Positions 10,110 to 20,603 of a DNA stretch of 47,210 nucleotides are shown here, in pieces. Source of the DNA: Phallus indusiatus (Eukaryota; Basidiomycota; Agaricomycetes; Phallales; Phallaceae). The notes beneath the pieces are model-generated. The model was not told the origin of the DNA. It was given only the letters and a program-made list of their open reading frames with translations, and did no database searches. The translations under genes and the position numbers were made by a program. The DNA is taken from positions 67,501-114,710 of the forward strand of contig JAQFWX010000178.1 in NCBI GenBank assembly GCA_027605045.1, given 5' to 3'. Numbering within the stretch: position 1 is the first letter of the stretch; each line of letters opens with the position of its first letter.

Positions 10110-11555
10110 TGTCTCGAAAACTAATACTGGCGAATTTAGGAAAATAAAAGGGCGCGAGGTTGAATGGATATGGAAATGGGAATAATTGATGTGTGGGAAA
10201 CAACCATGACCGAGAGGTTGACTGGAAATTATAGAGCGCAGACAATAGAAAGCTTTTCGACGCGCCTGAAGTGTGAATGTAGTGGTGATGTAGATGTGGT
10301 AGAGATTTAAGAGTGTGAAAATAAAGATTGATGAGAATATTTTTAGAGAGCATAAAACACAAGTCAGCATGATTCCCTGCAGTGGTCACCAAATGATGAG
10401 AGCACCTCAGGAGAGTGGCAGGTAGGATATGGGAATCAGTGCTCATGTGTTTTAGAAATAGAGGGAAAAATGGGGGGAGAATTGGTTGTTTATTGTAGAT
10501 AATGGTTTGTAGTATATATACAATTTCTGAAACAGTATCGTATGTGTCGTGTAACGTGACTCGGTACTATCACGTGTTTCGGGACTTTCCATGCCTAGCC
10601 CATCTCGGATCTCATCACCACTGAAGAGTTCGGATCTGAGCTATTGCAAGTCAGTTTAGTTTCAACCAAAAATGAACATAACAGATCAATAGAATGTGGT
10701 ATTGTGACAATAAGATTGGATCGTTCAGACCCAATTGAAGGAGACTCTACTGAAGTCAAACAAATCGTTGAGGTATCTTACGATGGTTCTGATGTGCGAG
10801 GGCTGTTAGAAGCTACAACGTTAGAGGAAGAATGGACGAGACTTACCCTAGACTGTTTACAATCCCATTTCGAAGAAAAGGGCCTTATAGTCCTCGGAAC
10901 GAATAGGAATCAATTGTGTGTGTCTGGCACTACAAGGGTTGAAATAATCAGAGCAGCACATGTTGGATTTGGATCAAAAACTCACATAGGACATTGCCGA
11001 ACATACCAATGTCTCGCATCCCGATTTTAAGCCTTGTTAAGCTTCTCCATAGCCCCAATCGCGATGAAAAATTATCGGTCGCATTGTCATTCCACCCTTT
11101 TGGGATGTCTAGTTCCCTGGATCAAATCATTCAGAATGTTGACTCTTGCTGGACGAATTGAACAGTGTGTCGTACCTTGAGTAACATTCAAAATGAAGTC
11201 ATAAAATGAAGTCATGAACTGAGGACTGGGGCTGATCTTGTAAGAATATGTCGAGCCGAAAACAAGTGACCCGCATGGATTTCTAGATGAACTCGTGTCA
11301 GTATGTGGTGCACTTACAAACATTCCAACTAGGATCGCACCCTCTACAGTACCGCTTGAATACGACATGGATCAAACCTTGAGACTTCATTCCCAGTGAA
11401 AAGTCCCCGTGTCCGTCACGGCGTGTTACTGACTTTGTCAGTTCCATCTGACATGAGAGGTACATCCATGACTAGTTTCTGATTGCGCGTGTCTGACAGG
11501 TTTCACCGGATAATATTTTCAGAGTTGTTGAATTTTTTGTATACTATCTACATGC
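10110..11555 (-). other. Leader between LTR-like block and Gag-like ORF
   Basis: About 1.4 kb separates the LTR-like block from the Gag-like start on the minus strand. I could not identify a primer-binding site next to the LTR end. An unrelated plus-strand frame (10644-11030) lies inside, so the leader may contain an insertion or captured fragment. Confidence 0.4.
10644..11030 (+). CDS. Hypothetical ORF fragment, 128 codons
   Basis: This frame has ordinary protein-like composition (mixed acidic, basic and hydrophobic residues, no low complexity), unlike the repeat-derived frames nearby. The same frame is open upstream of the ATG to about 10600, which suggests an exon or gene fragment rather than a complete gene. 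I recognise no family. It lies within the leader of the minus-strand retroelement and is transcribed the other way if it is real. Confidence 0.3.
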   Translation: MQVSLVSTKNEHNRSIECGIVTIRLDRSDPIEGDSTEVKQIVEVSYDGSDVRGLLEATTLEEEWTRLTLDCLQSHFEEKGLIVLGTNRNQLCVSGTTRVEIIRAAHVGFGSKTHIGHCRTYQCLASRF

Positions 11556-12093
11556 TGTCAGGGTACGCTAGCTTCATGTCTTCCGTGTCGTTATTTCTTC
11601 ATTTCCTTGTGTTCCGATGTTCCTTTCTCCCTCCTGATTCCTTTCCGAGACTTCGAGTTTGGGTTCCGAGAACTCGAACTATAGTTCTGTCATCTGTTAG
11701 GGCTACTCAGCTCACACTAGAGGGAGGGGATCCTAAGTACTATATTGGACGATAACTATACTACTCACCTAGAGGGAGGGGATCCTAAGAGAACAAGCTT
11801 AGGGACCCTCACTCTAGGGACAGCGACTATATACATGAAAAAACGATAACGCGGCGTGCGGCCCTGACACAGCTAAGTGCTAGGCGCCCGAACCGAACCT
11901 AAGCGACGTGACGTCACGGGCATCACGCCGAGTACGAGCGCGCGACGCGCGCGAGTAAAGAAAGTGAAACAGAGGCAGAACAAGGAAACGGAAAGTGGAA
12001 GTAACGGATGGGAAATGTAAATGAAATGGAAGTAAACATATGCCGATGATAATAAATAAGGAAAATGAGGGGACGCGGTAGCGTACTCTGACA
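11556..12093 (-). repeat. LTR-like block, 538 bp
   Basis: Read on the minus strand it begins TGTCAGAGTACGCTA and ends TAGCGTACCCTGACA, i.e. TG...CA with 15-bp near-perfect inverted ends. Its orientation agrees with the minus-strand Gag-like ORF downstream. A second LTR start (13100 downwards) repeats the first ~55 bp. Inside are a GC-rich tract (about 11870-11955, with gcgcgcgacgcgcgcg) and two tandem copies of CTAGAGGGAGGGGATCC (near 11716 and 11769). Flanking 5-mers (catgc, tcatc) do not match, so no target duplication is visible. Confidence 0.65.
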
Positions 12094-12371
12094 TCATCTC
12101 TCATTCTCTATTATCTATTCCTTTCGATCTCTTCGAATTCGAACTCCGATCGAATTCTCCGAACCTCTTCGAACTCCCTTTTATCGCCTCGGATCCCGCG
12201 GCGATACTCATCTATTGTCCCCGAGCGCTTCCACGTAGTATATGTAGCGTAGCCCTAGAGGGGGATCCCTAAGCTTGTTCTCTTAGGTTTCCTGCCCTCT
12301 AGGTGAGTAGTTAGTCGTCGTTCATCAATAGATCTTAGGTTTCCTGCCCTCTAGGTGTGTGCCCTGAGTCG
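11702..12371. repeat. Inverted repeat of LTR segments, ~118-bp arms
   Basis: The left arm 11702-11819 and the right arm 12253-12371 are inverted copies with scattered mismatches; both contain CTAAGAGAACAAGCTTAGGG and two CTAGAGGG blocks. The left arm lies inside the LTR-like block, while the right arm is outside it in opposite orientation. A second, inverted LTR fragment therefore sits against the first. A short open frame follows at 12357-12551 and may be derived from that second element. Confidence 0.75.
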
Positions 12372-12689
12372 CCTAACAGCAAAGATGCAATTGAAGTGTT
12401 GCTTAGCGGAAATGAAATTAGCAGCGAATCAGACCTCGCACAAGGTTCTGATATCAAATCTTGGAGCCGATTGGTGGATGGAAGAATACAAGACATGTCA
12501 TGCTTGCATTTGTGTTATTTTCACTCAAATACCTTATTGTTTTGCTTATAATAAACGCAGTCAAATCCTGAGATCAGCTTGCCACCAAACTAGGCTACCA
12601 TCATTATGCAACAATTCTGTTGAAGTCACGAAAACTTTGTTCCAAATGCCAGCTGCAAATTTTATCCTTAATCATTCAGTTTATATAAT

Positions 12690-12965
12690 AGTACACTTTG
12701 AGTACATTATAGTATTTTTGTAGTTCATTATAGGATGTTTGAGTACATTATAGTGTCTTTGAGTTCAATATAATATTCTTTGTAGTTTATTATAGGATGT
12801 TTGAGTTCATTATAGTACTTTTTGAGTTCATTATAGGATATTTGAGTTCAATATAGTATTTTTTGAGTACATTATAGAATATTTGAGTTCATTATAATAT
12901 CTTTTGAGTTCATGATAATGTTGTTGAAGTTTATTATTATATTTTTAAGTTCATTTATAATGACT
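12690..12965. repeat. AT-rich minisatellite, unit about 20-21 bp
   Basis: About thirteen copies of gagttcattataggatrttt, alternating between '..tagtatttt' and '..taggatgttt' forms. It lies between the inverted LTR fragment and the truncated LTR start at 13044-13100. Confidence 0.85.
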
Positions 12966-13043
12966 AAAATGACTAAATGTATATTATATTATTATCATAT
13001 GTACTTATTTATAATGAACACCTCATTATAGATGTTATATATA

Positions 13044-13100
13044 ATATGCCGACGATAATAAATAAGGAAAAATGAGGGACGGCGATAGTGTACCCTGACA
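13044..13100 (-). repeat. Truncated LTR start
   Basis: Read on the minus strand from 13100, TGTCAGGGTACACTATCGCC and the following ~35 nt (to the phrase ttattatcgtcggcatat) match the first part of the 538-bp LTR-like block (12093 downwards) with few changes. The match then stops and AT-rich sequence begins. Confidence 0.75.
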
Positions 13101-13174
13101 GAACCGGTTCGTAACAGTATTCAATTTTTTCTGGATTTAGACAATTTTCGACAAGTTTTTTTGCTTATGTAACA

Positions 13175-13196
13175 CGGGCGCTTATTTAAGCGCCCG
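13175..13196. repeat. GC-rich palindrome, GGGCGCTTA type
   Basis: Arms CGGGCGCTTA (13175-13184) and TAAGCGCCCG (13187-13196) pair perfectly around TT. The downstream flank resembles 2630-2720. Confidence 0.9.
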
Positions 13197-13345
13197 ACTT
13201 ATCTTGTAGATATTCGAAAAATATTCATGACTGACATATTTTTTTGTTTCCATTTTGGGCAATTTTTGAGCTCTCTAGAGTCAAAATAAAAAAAAAATCA
13301 CAATGAAATATATGTGGTTCGGTTGATGAACTGGTTTGAAACAGT

Positions 13346-13484
13346 AGCAGCAGCAGCAGGAGGAGGAGGAGGAGGAGCAGCAGCAGCAGCAGCAACAGAA
13401 GAAGAAGAAGAATGAGACTTGGAACGTGGTATAATCTAATTGAGAATGAGAATGAGACTTGGAACATGGTATAATCTAATTGAG
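13346..13484. repeat. Trinucleotide tract plus 40-bp duplication
   Basis: 13346-13412 is a run of CAG, then GGA, then CAG, then AAG triplets. It is followed directly by two copies of a 40-bp unit (13411-13450 and 13451-13484) containing 'gagacttggaacrtggtata'. The poly-leucine-like minus-strand frame here is a product of the triplet run. Confidence 0.9.
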
Positions 13485-13665
13485 TCTTGTAAATTGCTCA
13501 TAGTATCTTGTATCTTTCAAAGAAGGAATTCCTTGAATAAAGAATCTAATAAAAATGAGATAAGAAAAGCAGTATAAGTAGGTTGAGAACATAGATGTAT
13601 TAATAGAAGAAAGACCCTCACTCGTAGTTGAACATGAAAATCTAGTCAAATACACATATGCATTA

Positions 13666-13860
13666 GATAAAGAACCTTTTCATACCCTTAAACGGATTCA
13701 TTCACTTTCAAAATTATATACCAATCTTTAAAATTTCTCTTTGAATTATTTTTCTGAATTTTGTGTCTGATAAAAAAATCTAAAGAAAAATATCTAAAGA
13801 TTGGAATATAATTTTGGAAGTGAATGAATCCGTTTAAGAGTATGAAAAGGGTTCTTTATC
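13666..13860. mobile_element. Fold-back (MITE-like) element, ~195 bp
   Basis: Arms of about 66 bp (13666-13730 and 13795-13860) are inverted copies differing by one indel and three substitutions; the ends are GATAAAGAACC and GGTTCTTTATC. The ~64-bp loop is AT-rich and non-coding. Flanks give no clear target duplication beyond what chance allows. Such structures are typical of small non-autonomous DNA transposons, but I cannot assign a superfamily. Confidence 0.7.
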
Positions 13861-13864
13861 TGGT

Positions 13865-15317
13865 ACATATATATAGTAGTGTGAATATGATTTATTTTGA
13901 TATGAGACAGGCCAAACAAATAATTATATTCAGAGTCAGAAATCAAGATAGTTATGAATTTCATTTCTACTGAGAAAGTACAGGTGATATATATGGTAAG
14001 TTTTTTTTATACTTTTGACCCTTTATTAACTTTATAAGTACCACAATTTAGTTCAATAAACACCTGTCTCAAAAGTCAATTACTAAAATTCTCCAAGTTA
14101 TATAAGGCCTATTAAAACTAACTTATATACTCCATTAGCTACTAGGCCTTTGAACACAAAATTATATCTAAAAAAGAAAAGAAAAAAAAATAGTTTATTG
14201 CCAGTAGCTCATAGTACTTCAAAACTAGAGAATCTCTAGTCAAGGAGAGAAAGGTTCAGTAAGAAATATACAGTGTTTGTATACCAAGAAGATGACTGTC
14301 AATTCAGGAGTACCTGGTGTGAATAACTTTTAAGAGGTATCACCTCACTGACCTCAGAGCCTAATACTGGAAGAGATAGTAAGATAGGCTCTAGTATCAA
14401 CAACTCTAATGTGTTAGGGTTTGAGAAGAGAAGCATATAACATTTTCATATCCTATCTACATATATTAATTGACTTGATCAGATTTGAGACTGATAATAA
14501 TCAATCAATTACAGAGCTCTGAAACATAAATACACATTAAAATATAGTCAGCTTGACATTATGACATTGTGAGAGTGTTCATAACACAAATCCAACTCAA
14601 CCAGATTGATCCACATACCTAGCATTTACAAAAGAGTTAATCACAAAGACAGAAAAGCTTAACTGGTATTACTTGCTTATATCACTATAAATTATATTAA
14701 ACAAGATATAATCTTTTTTTAAACCTGTTAATTTTGATTCATGTTTATCATAATGAATCCTTAATAAAATTATATGCAACAAGAGTGTGTATCTTATTTA
14801 TACTTGCACTCTTTGAATAGTCAGTGGATTCAAGGTTCACCATTCCAAAATTGACTATTTAGATTACAAAGTAAAAACTCACTTGAAAGTTATCAGAATG
14901 ATTTGCTTGAACAATTCCCATGTAAAAATTCATGACTTGTGCCTTAAAAGGGTATAATAATAAATAGTCTTTTAAATCTCATTTACCATCTTACATTACT
15001 TTACTGTAGAACACACAAGTCTCATCTAGCAGTAGTAAGAACAGTTTGCACATATAGTAGACTTGCCTGACTTATCTTCACACTTTACACTTACTTGATA
15101 TGAATACCTGCCATCTTGATTCAAATTAATCTACTTGTATTTACTTGACTGGTTATCTCCTGTGTTGAATGTAATGAACCGTAAATCTGTTTACCTACGG
15201 ACATGAAGTTAAATGATCCCTGATCCAATAGTAAAAATAACACTGGAAAGTACATTATTGTGGCGTTAAAGTGCTCACATTAATAAGCGTTATGCATTAT
15301 GCGTGTCTCTTTCTACA
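13865..15317. other. AT-rich non-coding region, probably includes a Copia 3' LTR
   Basis: No open frame of note. On the minus strand a purine run (GTGGGGGGAG) ends at 15318 and the next bases are TGTAGAAAGAG, the position and form expected for a polypurine tract and LTR start downstream of the Copia remnant. I could not find the other LTR end or a second copy, so the LTR extent is unknown. Confidence 0.45.
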
Positions 15318-15700
15318 CTCCCCCCACACATGGCAGCACACAAAAATCCCAATCCTTGAACGAACGGGTCAAGTTTTGTGGGTGGCAAGGCTTTAGTTAA
15401 GATGTCAGCAATCATAAGGTTCGTTGGGTAGTATTTCGTGGTTAATTCACCGTTTTGAACAAGCTCTTGAAGCTATAGACATCGTACGAACAAGCTGTTT
15501 ATCGTGCTGCCGGAATATCCTCCTTTCAAAATGTTTATTGACGCCCTGATTATCATGATAAGGAATGATTAAAAAGGATATACGTGAGAAAACTTCTTAA
15601 ACTAAGTTTTGCAGGTACTTAACTTCTTTTTCGGTATGTGTAAAGCCCAATAATCTAACCAGAGTTGTCGATATAAGCAGAACTTAGAAGAGTCCGGCTT
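15318..15700 (-). pseudogene. Ty1/Copia polyprotein remnant, RNase H C-terminus
   Basis: In one minus-strand frame the text reads LVQNGELTTKYYPTNLMIAD followed by ILTKALPPTKLDPF. This is the C-terminal signature of Copia RNase H (compare '..GELxxxYxPTxxxxADILTKxLP'). Upstream, in other frames, are HTEKEVKYL (compare 'STEAEYxAL') and PYHDNQG (compare 'xxxDNQxA'), which keep the expected order. Stops and frameshifts separate the pieces, so the gene is dead. A purine tract and LTR-like start follow. It ends about 130 bp before the Met10-like fragment, in opposite orientation. Confidence 0.75.
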
Positions 15701-15826
15701 AGCCATGGGCGAATGTGTGTACGACTGTATTGGGGATATGGGGTTGACAGAAGTCTTAGCATGTGATATCCAGCAAACAGCTTTCTTTAGCACCGTTTCG
15801 CTGCTGCCAGACAATTTCAGCGCAAA

Positions 15827-16845
15827 ATGTCCGCAACACCCTCGACATCGTCACAGACAGCAGTCGGGAGGATTGCCCGTCTCGCTTTGACGTTTGTACT
15901 CGATGCGCTTCCCCGCTCACCTTTGCAGCAAGTACGGTGTTTGAAGATACAAATGCGACCCGAGTTCGTTGCTCTTCCGATCCAGGATCGATCCTGGTCA
16001 GGAATAGGGTCAAGTCTGAACTGCAATCCTTGCTTGTATCGTCGCCTCGAGATGTCTTGCCTGGTCTAATTCCACACATCCCTGCTTTGGAGAGAAAAGT
16101 CCCATTGTCATACATGTCGCCGTCACAAACAATGACCTAGCAGATGCCCTGGCTCTACGTCTTCATGTACCATTTGTGTTGTACTCTTCGACGCCACAAC
16201 AAGTGCACAATCAAGCACTCCTTGTTTCTCGTCTGGCAAATTCGGAAAAGAAGACTGTTGTTCATACCTTCCACCCCGCCGCCAAAGAACAACCCCAGCA
16301 TATAATCGAGGTTGAAACGGAAAAGGTTCTGCCTTTCATCCAAGCCGAATCACATCACTTAGCATCGAATGTACATGTCAATGGACATGCTAATGGCGTG
16401 AACGGACACGAGAAAGCCGCTGGTAGTCATGCTGGTAACAAAACTCCACACAGTCCGGGTTCACCGACGATCCAGAATTCGAACCATAACCACATTCTCT
16501 TTACATAATGCATATGAATCCGCTGGCCTTGATACCCTTGCCTTGGTTCGTCGTGCCATCCGTCCCGTCACCTATACAGGTCCCAGTAATCCTACCACAA
16601 TCCTTGTCACGCTCGGACAAGCCGTCATCGACGAAAAATGCCTTACATCCCTCCACGATGTCGGATCACTGAGCATATCACTTCTTTCTCCTCTTCCTCC
16701 TTCCAAATTATTGGCACGAATTCCGCCATTCGTTGAGCGTATTATTATCCTCGAGCAAATTACTTCCTGGCCTACGAAATATACACCTCTTTTCTTAGAG
16801 CCAAGCCCGCACATACGGATTGTATCACCAATGTTATCGCTTTGA
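15827..16845 (+). pseudogene. MET10: Sulfite reductase (NADPH) flavoprotein, N-terminal fragment, frameshifted
   Basis: The fungal Met10-type protein is the flavoprotein subunit of assimilatory sulfite reductase in the cytosol; its N-terminal half resembles part of pyruvate:ferredoxin oxidoreductase. Pieces of that N-terminal region appear in order but in different frames: ATG at 15827 with STSSQTAVGRIARL and FVLDALPRS; then FAASTVFEDTNATRV in a second frame; then DLADALALRLHVPFVLYSS, QALLVSRLA and KKTVVHTFHP in a third; then RRAIRPVTYTGPSNPTTILV and PPFVERIIILEQIT. At least three frameshifts (near 15920, 16090 and 16510) break it. The flavodoxin, FAD and NADPH domains are absent, so only about a third of the gene is here. 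An alternative explanation for some shifts is sequencing indels, but the missing C-terminus argues for a true fragment. Confidence 0.7.
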
Positions 16846-17150
16846 CGGAGAACTATTTGCTATTGGCGTTGCTTGATATCCTCGCGGGTTGTGTATCGAG
16901 CATGTATTTCGTACATGTACGATAAAAAGGCTGACAAATATTCTCCGGGAAAGGTTTGACTTCAATTCTGACCCTGTTTTGTATTTTCATTCTTTGGTAG
17001 TCCAGCTTAGCGCGTTGCGCGAAGTGGTTTTAGCAAGAGAAATCAGAGCTGGTTTAAGCTCGATGCATTCCCTTTACATGGGTTCGTGCTTTGAAATTTC
17101 CAATCAAAGTTTATAATAATCAGTTTTTTCCTTAAAATAGGCTTTTATCT
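16846..17150. other. Spacer between two gene fragments
   Basis: No convincing coding segment. Some frames could extend the Met10-like fragment, but I see no family residues. Confidence 0.4.
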
Positions 17151-17154
17151 ACAT

Positions 17155-17760
17155 GTGTCCAAAATTGTAATACAAAGGAGAATTTTCACCGTCATATATG
17201 TTTGTAAGAAGCATGGGCTGAGCGAGCGTGGTGTTCTCCCATTATGGACGTGTATTTCTCCCATTCCAAGGCCCAACTCGTGTCGAGCCAAGAGCTGTCA
17301 CGGAAAACGTCTTCAAAAGACACGTTGCGAAGTAAATGAAAGGAGTAAATGTGCATGCTGCTTCAGTCAAATCGCGAAGTTTGAGACCCAATTCGGTATA
17401 GAAGACAGGTATTGATGGACGAATATAGCTGTGCCATAGCGCTGAGTTTGTAGGAAGGATAAGCGAGCTCGAAAGGTAGGTCATTTTCTAATCTGTATCG
17501 TTCGAGCTCCAGGGATTGAAGAGCAGGTGCGGTAGCTACGGAACCTAGATAACCTCCTGTCGGTCGATAAACTCCCCGTTCGTTCAAGGCCCACATCGCA
17601 GAACCACTCTCACTATGACCGACGGCAATCCATTCACGTGTCATGGGCTGACCTGAGAGTAATGGTGCTTCCAAAGAGTAGGACAAACCGAATTGATTAC
17701 TTGGAGCGCATTGTCGTTGGCCTTCGTTGAACTGGGTGACAGTAATATACCGTGGGATGA
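17155..17760 (-). pseudogene. Alpha/beta-hydrolase (secretory lipase-like) fragment
   Basis: An open minus-strand frame runs from about 17755 to 17363. It contains REWIAVGHSESGSAMWALNE followed by GGYLGSVATAPALQS. This fits the nucleophile elbow G-H-S-x-S/G-G and the following 'GYLG.vA..P' of fungal secretory lipases and related alpha/beta hydrolases, enzymes that cleave esters outside the cell. The usual second glycine after the serine is replaced (GHSESG rather than GHSQGG). Further pieces (LRDLTEAACTF, then a frame near 17200 with LLTNIYDG) continue in other frames, so the gene is frameshifted. The N-terminal signal region and the distal Asp/His part are not seen. It lies directly downstream of array unit B on the same strand. 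Confidence 0.55.
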
Positions 17761-17764
17761 ATGG

Positions 17765-19328
17765 GGTGGGTGCGAGTTGAAAAGAGATGTTAAGGTGAGA
17801 ATTTCATTCTTAGAGAAAGATAACAACACACCTAAGTAATGGGTAAAGGATGGCAGCACTATGATGAGAAGGGCGACATCGAAGAAAAATGAGGTCAAAG
17901 AAGAGCGGTAACGCTTGTAGGAACTGAATAGATTACACTAAATTAAGGGACGATATGAGAGGTGAAGACGCTGTAAAAGCTTACCTTTACAGCAAAAGTG
18001 TTAACCGCGGCGGCGGGGGTAGCAATTGGGAGGGGTGCTGACATACGAAAGAGACTAAGAATGGCATGAATAGGGATAAAAAACGTGTATCGAACACATA
18101 CTACGAGTTGGGGTTATTGCGAAGAAGACAATGGGAGGGACATTATTGTTGGGACCTTTGTGCCAACGGGTAATGCTACGGGAATAATGGATGCAGGACC
18201 AAATGGGTGTGACTAGGCGAGTGTATTTTAAAGAGGACGACGTTTAGAGTGGAAGAAATAAAGAGATAAAGAAAGGCGCACCTTGACAATGAAAAGACAT
18301 ATGTTTCACACTTGCGGCATTACCTTTGTAGGCCTTGTATATGTTCATTAACAAAACATTCCTGCTGCTGTCATCACCCTATCAAAGACGGAAAGAACAT
18401 AAAACGTTAAACATCATAGACTGTGGGAAGAAACCTACTGCGGAGCCGGGGGGCAGAAACGACAGCGAAGGTGTGTGACCATGAAAACATTTGACTGGGA
18501 CTGAGTTTAGTAGGATGCGGTAAATTTAAAGCAACAAAGGTTTGAATTAAGACAAAAAAAAACGAAAAATACATGACGGCGAACCTTCATAATGAACGCT
18601 TAGGATTGATAAGAGAAGAAAGAACTCTATTACCTAAAGAGATGACGCAGTGGTGGGCGAGGTAACACAAGTAAACACAGGTCTATATGGAATAGATTTT
18701 AAGAAGAAATCGAAATAAAGCTGAGAAGACTTACCATTATGCGCTGAACACACAAAGACAAAGGCGCCACGGCCCAGCCCAGATGAACAATAGCGAAAGC
18801 GGGAATAAATTGATTGAGCGGGCTTATTAAGGGCCTAAAGCATACAGATGTTTTAGTCAAAAAAGAACGTATAAGAGGAGGGGTGAACGCACCATCGGGC
18901 TTTTACCAAAATCGACGCTAGCGACAGCAGTTCAACAACTAAGTACTAATCCTTCGAAATGGCGTGAATCTAAAATCAAGAATGAGAGAGAATGAAGAAA
19001 AGAAGGGGCAGGAGGCGGAAACAAACGTGGTTTTAATAAAACGGCTGAGTCGAATCATGGCTGTAGGATGTGTTGATGACGATTGGGAAAGGAAGAGAAG
19101 ATGATACATACCTTTGAATGAGTGATGGACTGTTCGAAAGAAAAAATATCTGACAATGATGGAGAAATGGAGTTGAGTTTTAGTTGTAGAAATCTATAAA
19201 ATAAACGACTCACTGTGTATGCCAGAAGGATAATCGGGACAACGGAATAGAGTAACGTTCGTCAAAGAAAGAGCTATTATGAGGCAAAAATTGAGTAAAA
19301 ATGAGACTTTAAGAGATTCAAGACTTAC
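17765..19328 (-). other. Unit B: intron-dense non-coding array (-)
   Basis: Reading down from 19328, about ten intron-like segments occur. Clear ones are 19274-19328 (GTAAGT to ATAG, 55 nt), 19061-19111 (GTATGT to CTACAG, 51 nt) and 18970-19026 (GTTTGT to TTTAG, 57 nt). The exon-like piece between the last two is 34 nt, exactly as in unit E (27178-27211). The piece 18893-18969 has a stop in each frame. The + strand is purine-rich here. The array runs into the hydrolase fragment. I infer a transcribed or formerly transcribed, non-coding unit; this is untested. Confidence 0.6.
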
Positions 19329-19486
19329 CGTTTGCTTGATGAGTGTGGATAGGCATTAATAACGCCAGTGCTCAAGGAGGTTTGCGATTGAGCAAGCAGG
19401 ATTGAGCATCGTGACGCCTTGAGGCCTTGAGGTTCCAATGACAGAGCTCGGCATTCACCGTACAAACGGTGGCCGTGGCGTCATCC
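19323..19486 (-). promoter_or_regulatory. Head of unit B with conserved hairpins
   Basis: The minus strand reads GGATGACG (19486-19479), then a palindrome CACCGT/ACGGTG (19456-19471), then a long stem TGCTCAA/TTGAGCA (19369-19408) enclosing TTGC/GCAA, then a 6-bp hairpin GGCGTT/AATGCC (19366-19352) with loop ATT, then 'tatccacactcat', and 23 nt after the hairpin the first donor GTAAGT (19328). Order and spacing match heads at 26.5, 26.8 and 35.2 kb. The 6-bp hairpin includes a G-U pair that exists only on the minus-strand RNA. Confidence 0.6.
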
Positions 19487-19489
19487 ATT

Positions 19490-20600
19490 TGATCCTGTCC
19501 CTACTCTACCTTCTTGCTTCACCACCACCATCACCACCAGCAGCAGTAACGCCACTCTTCCCCTTCAACGTTTCAACTTTGAACGTTCAATCCTCTATCG
19601 CCCCTTTTCCCTTTTTATCCCCTTTCACTTACCAGCAAGACCAACAAGCGTCCGTTAGTTGGACCTCACAGTTTAAAGGTTCATCGCCACATGCCTCTTT
19701 CTGTTTGCTTATTGTGTTATTCCAGCCTTCTCCATTTGGAATATCACCATCTACGCATTCCCCATAGCTCCCTTCAACCGCACCTCTTCGAGTCCTTGAT
19801 CAAACTGGGCTCATGCCCTTATCCTTATGATAGTCAGTCATCTATTTTATCAAGTTCTATTCGTATAAGTAACGTTTATCTCAGCATCGTTTGGAGATGA
19901 TTCCCCCTCATTTCTATGTGTCGACGACGGTCATGGTTACTCACCCAAAAGTACTCACCCAAAAGTACGTCGTAATGCGCTTTTCCTTTCCCCCTTCACC
20001 ACCAACACATCCTGCAGCGATCACTTTACCCGTACCCAATCCTTTGACCAGAACAGCTGAACATGTTCGTGTCCACTTCCCGATTTTCTTTCTATCATTT
20101 TCTCTCAATGTTCATTCCAAATTCCCGCTTTTTTGGAAGACTGAGACGTTGAACTGTTGGCGGTACAGGTTTTCTCTCTATCAATCCAAATGCGTGCTAT
20201 TATCGTCCTCTATTTCCTTTTCTTTTCTAATCCCATCTCTTTAGGACACCGTTTGTTCTCCAATCGACCCGAATTTCATTAAACAGATGGCGACACAAAA
20301 CGCTATTTAACACCCGTCAAACCACATCAAATGTCCCAGCTGCCATCATAGCAGGTGAGCGTTCTCTCTCTCTATATATACCTTCGATTAAGCGTCATTC
20401 CCTGCCTTTTCATCCCAATATCACCTGTTGCGTCCACCCCTTTACCATCGCCCAGCAAACAAGTCCCTACTCCAATAGGCCCTCCAACAACGCTGTCGCC
20501 TTTCTCCTTCCACCCTTCCATAATGGCCGTACGCAGTCTTTATATCCATCCCGCTTTCTTTTAACCTTATTTCAATCACTCTCCGTCCCTTACCACCCTC
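19490..20600 (+). other. Unit C: intron-dense array (+)
   Basis: It starts back to back with unit B and is pyrimidine-rich on the + strand. Intron-like segments include 19965-20017 (GTACGT to TGCAG, 53 nt), homologous to B 19061-19111 and E 27128-27177, and about 20065-20142. The exon-like piece after the first is 47 nt, against 34 nt in B and E: a 13-nt difference that would shift a reading frame. It leads directly into the ORF at 20604. Confidence 0.55.
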
Positions 20601-20603
20601 GCC

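Noticed and set aside
13225..13467. Poly-leucine minus-strand frame
   Set aside because: Translation of the CAG/GGA/AAG triplet tract, not a gene.
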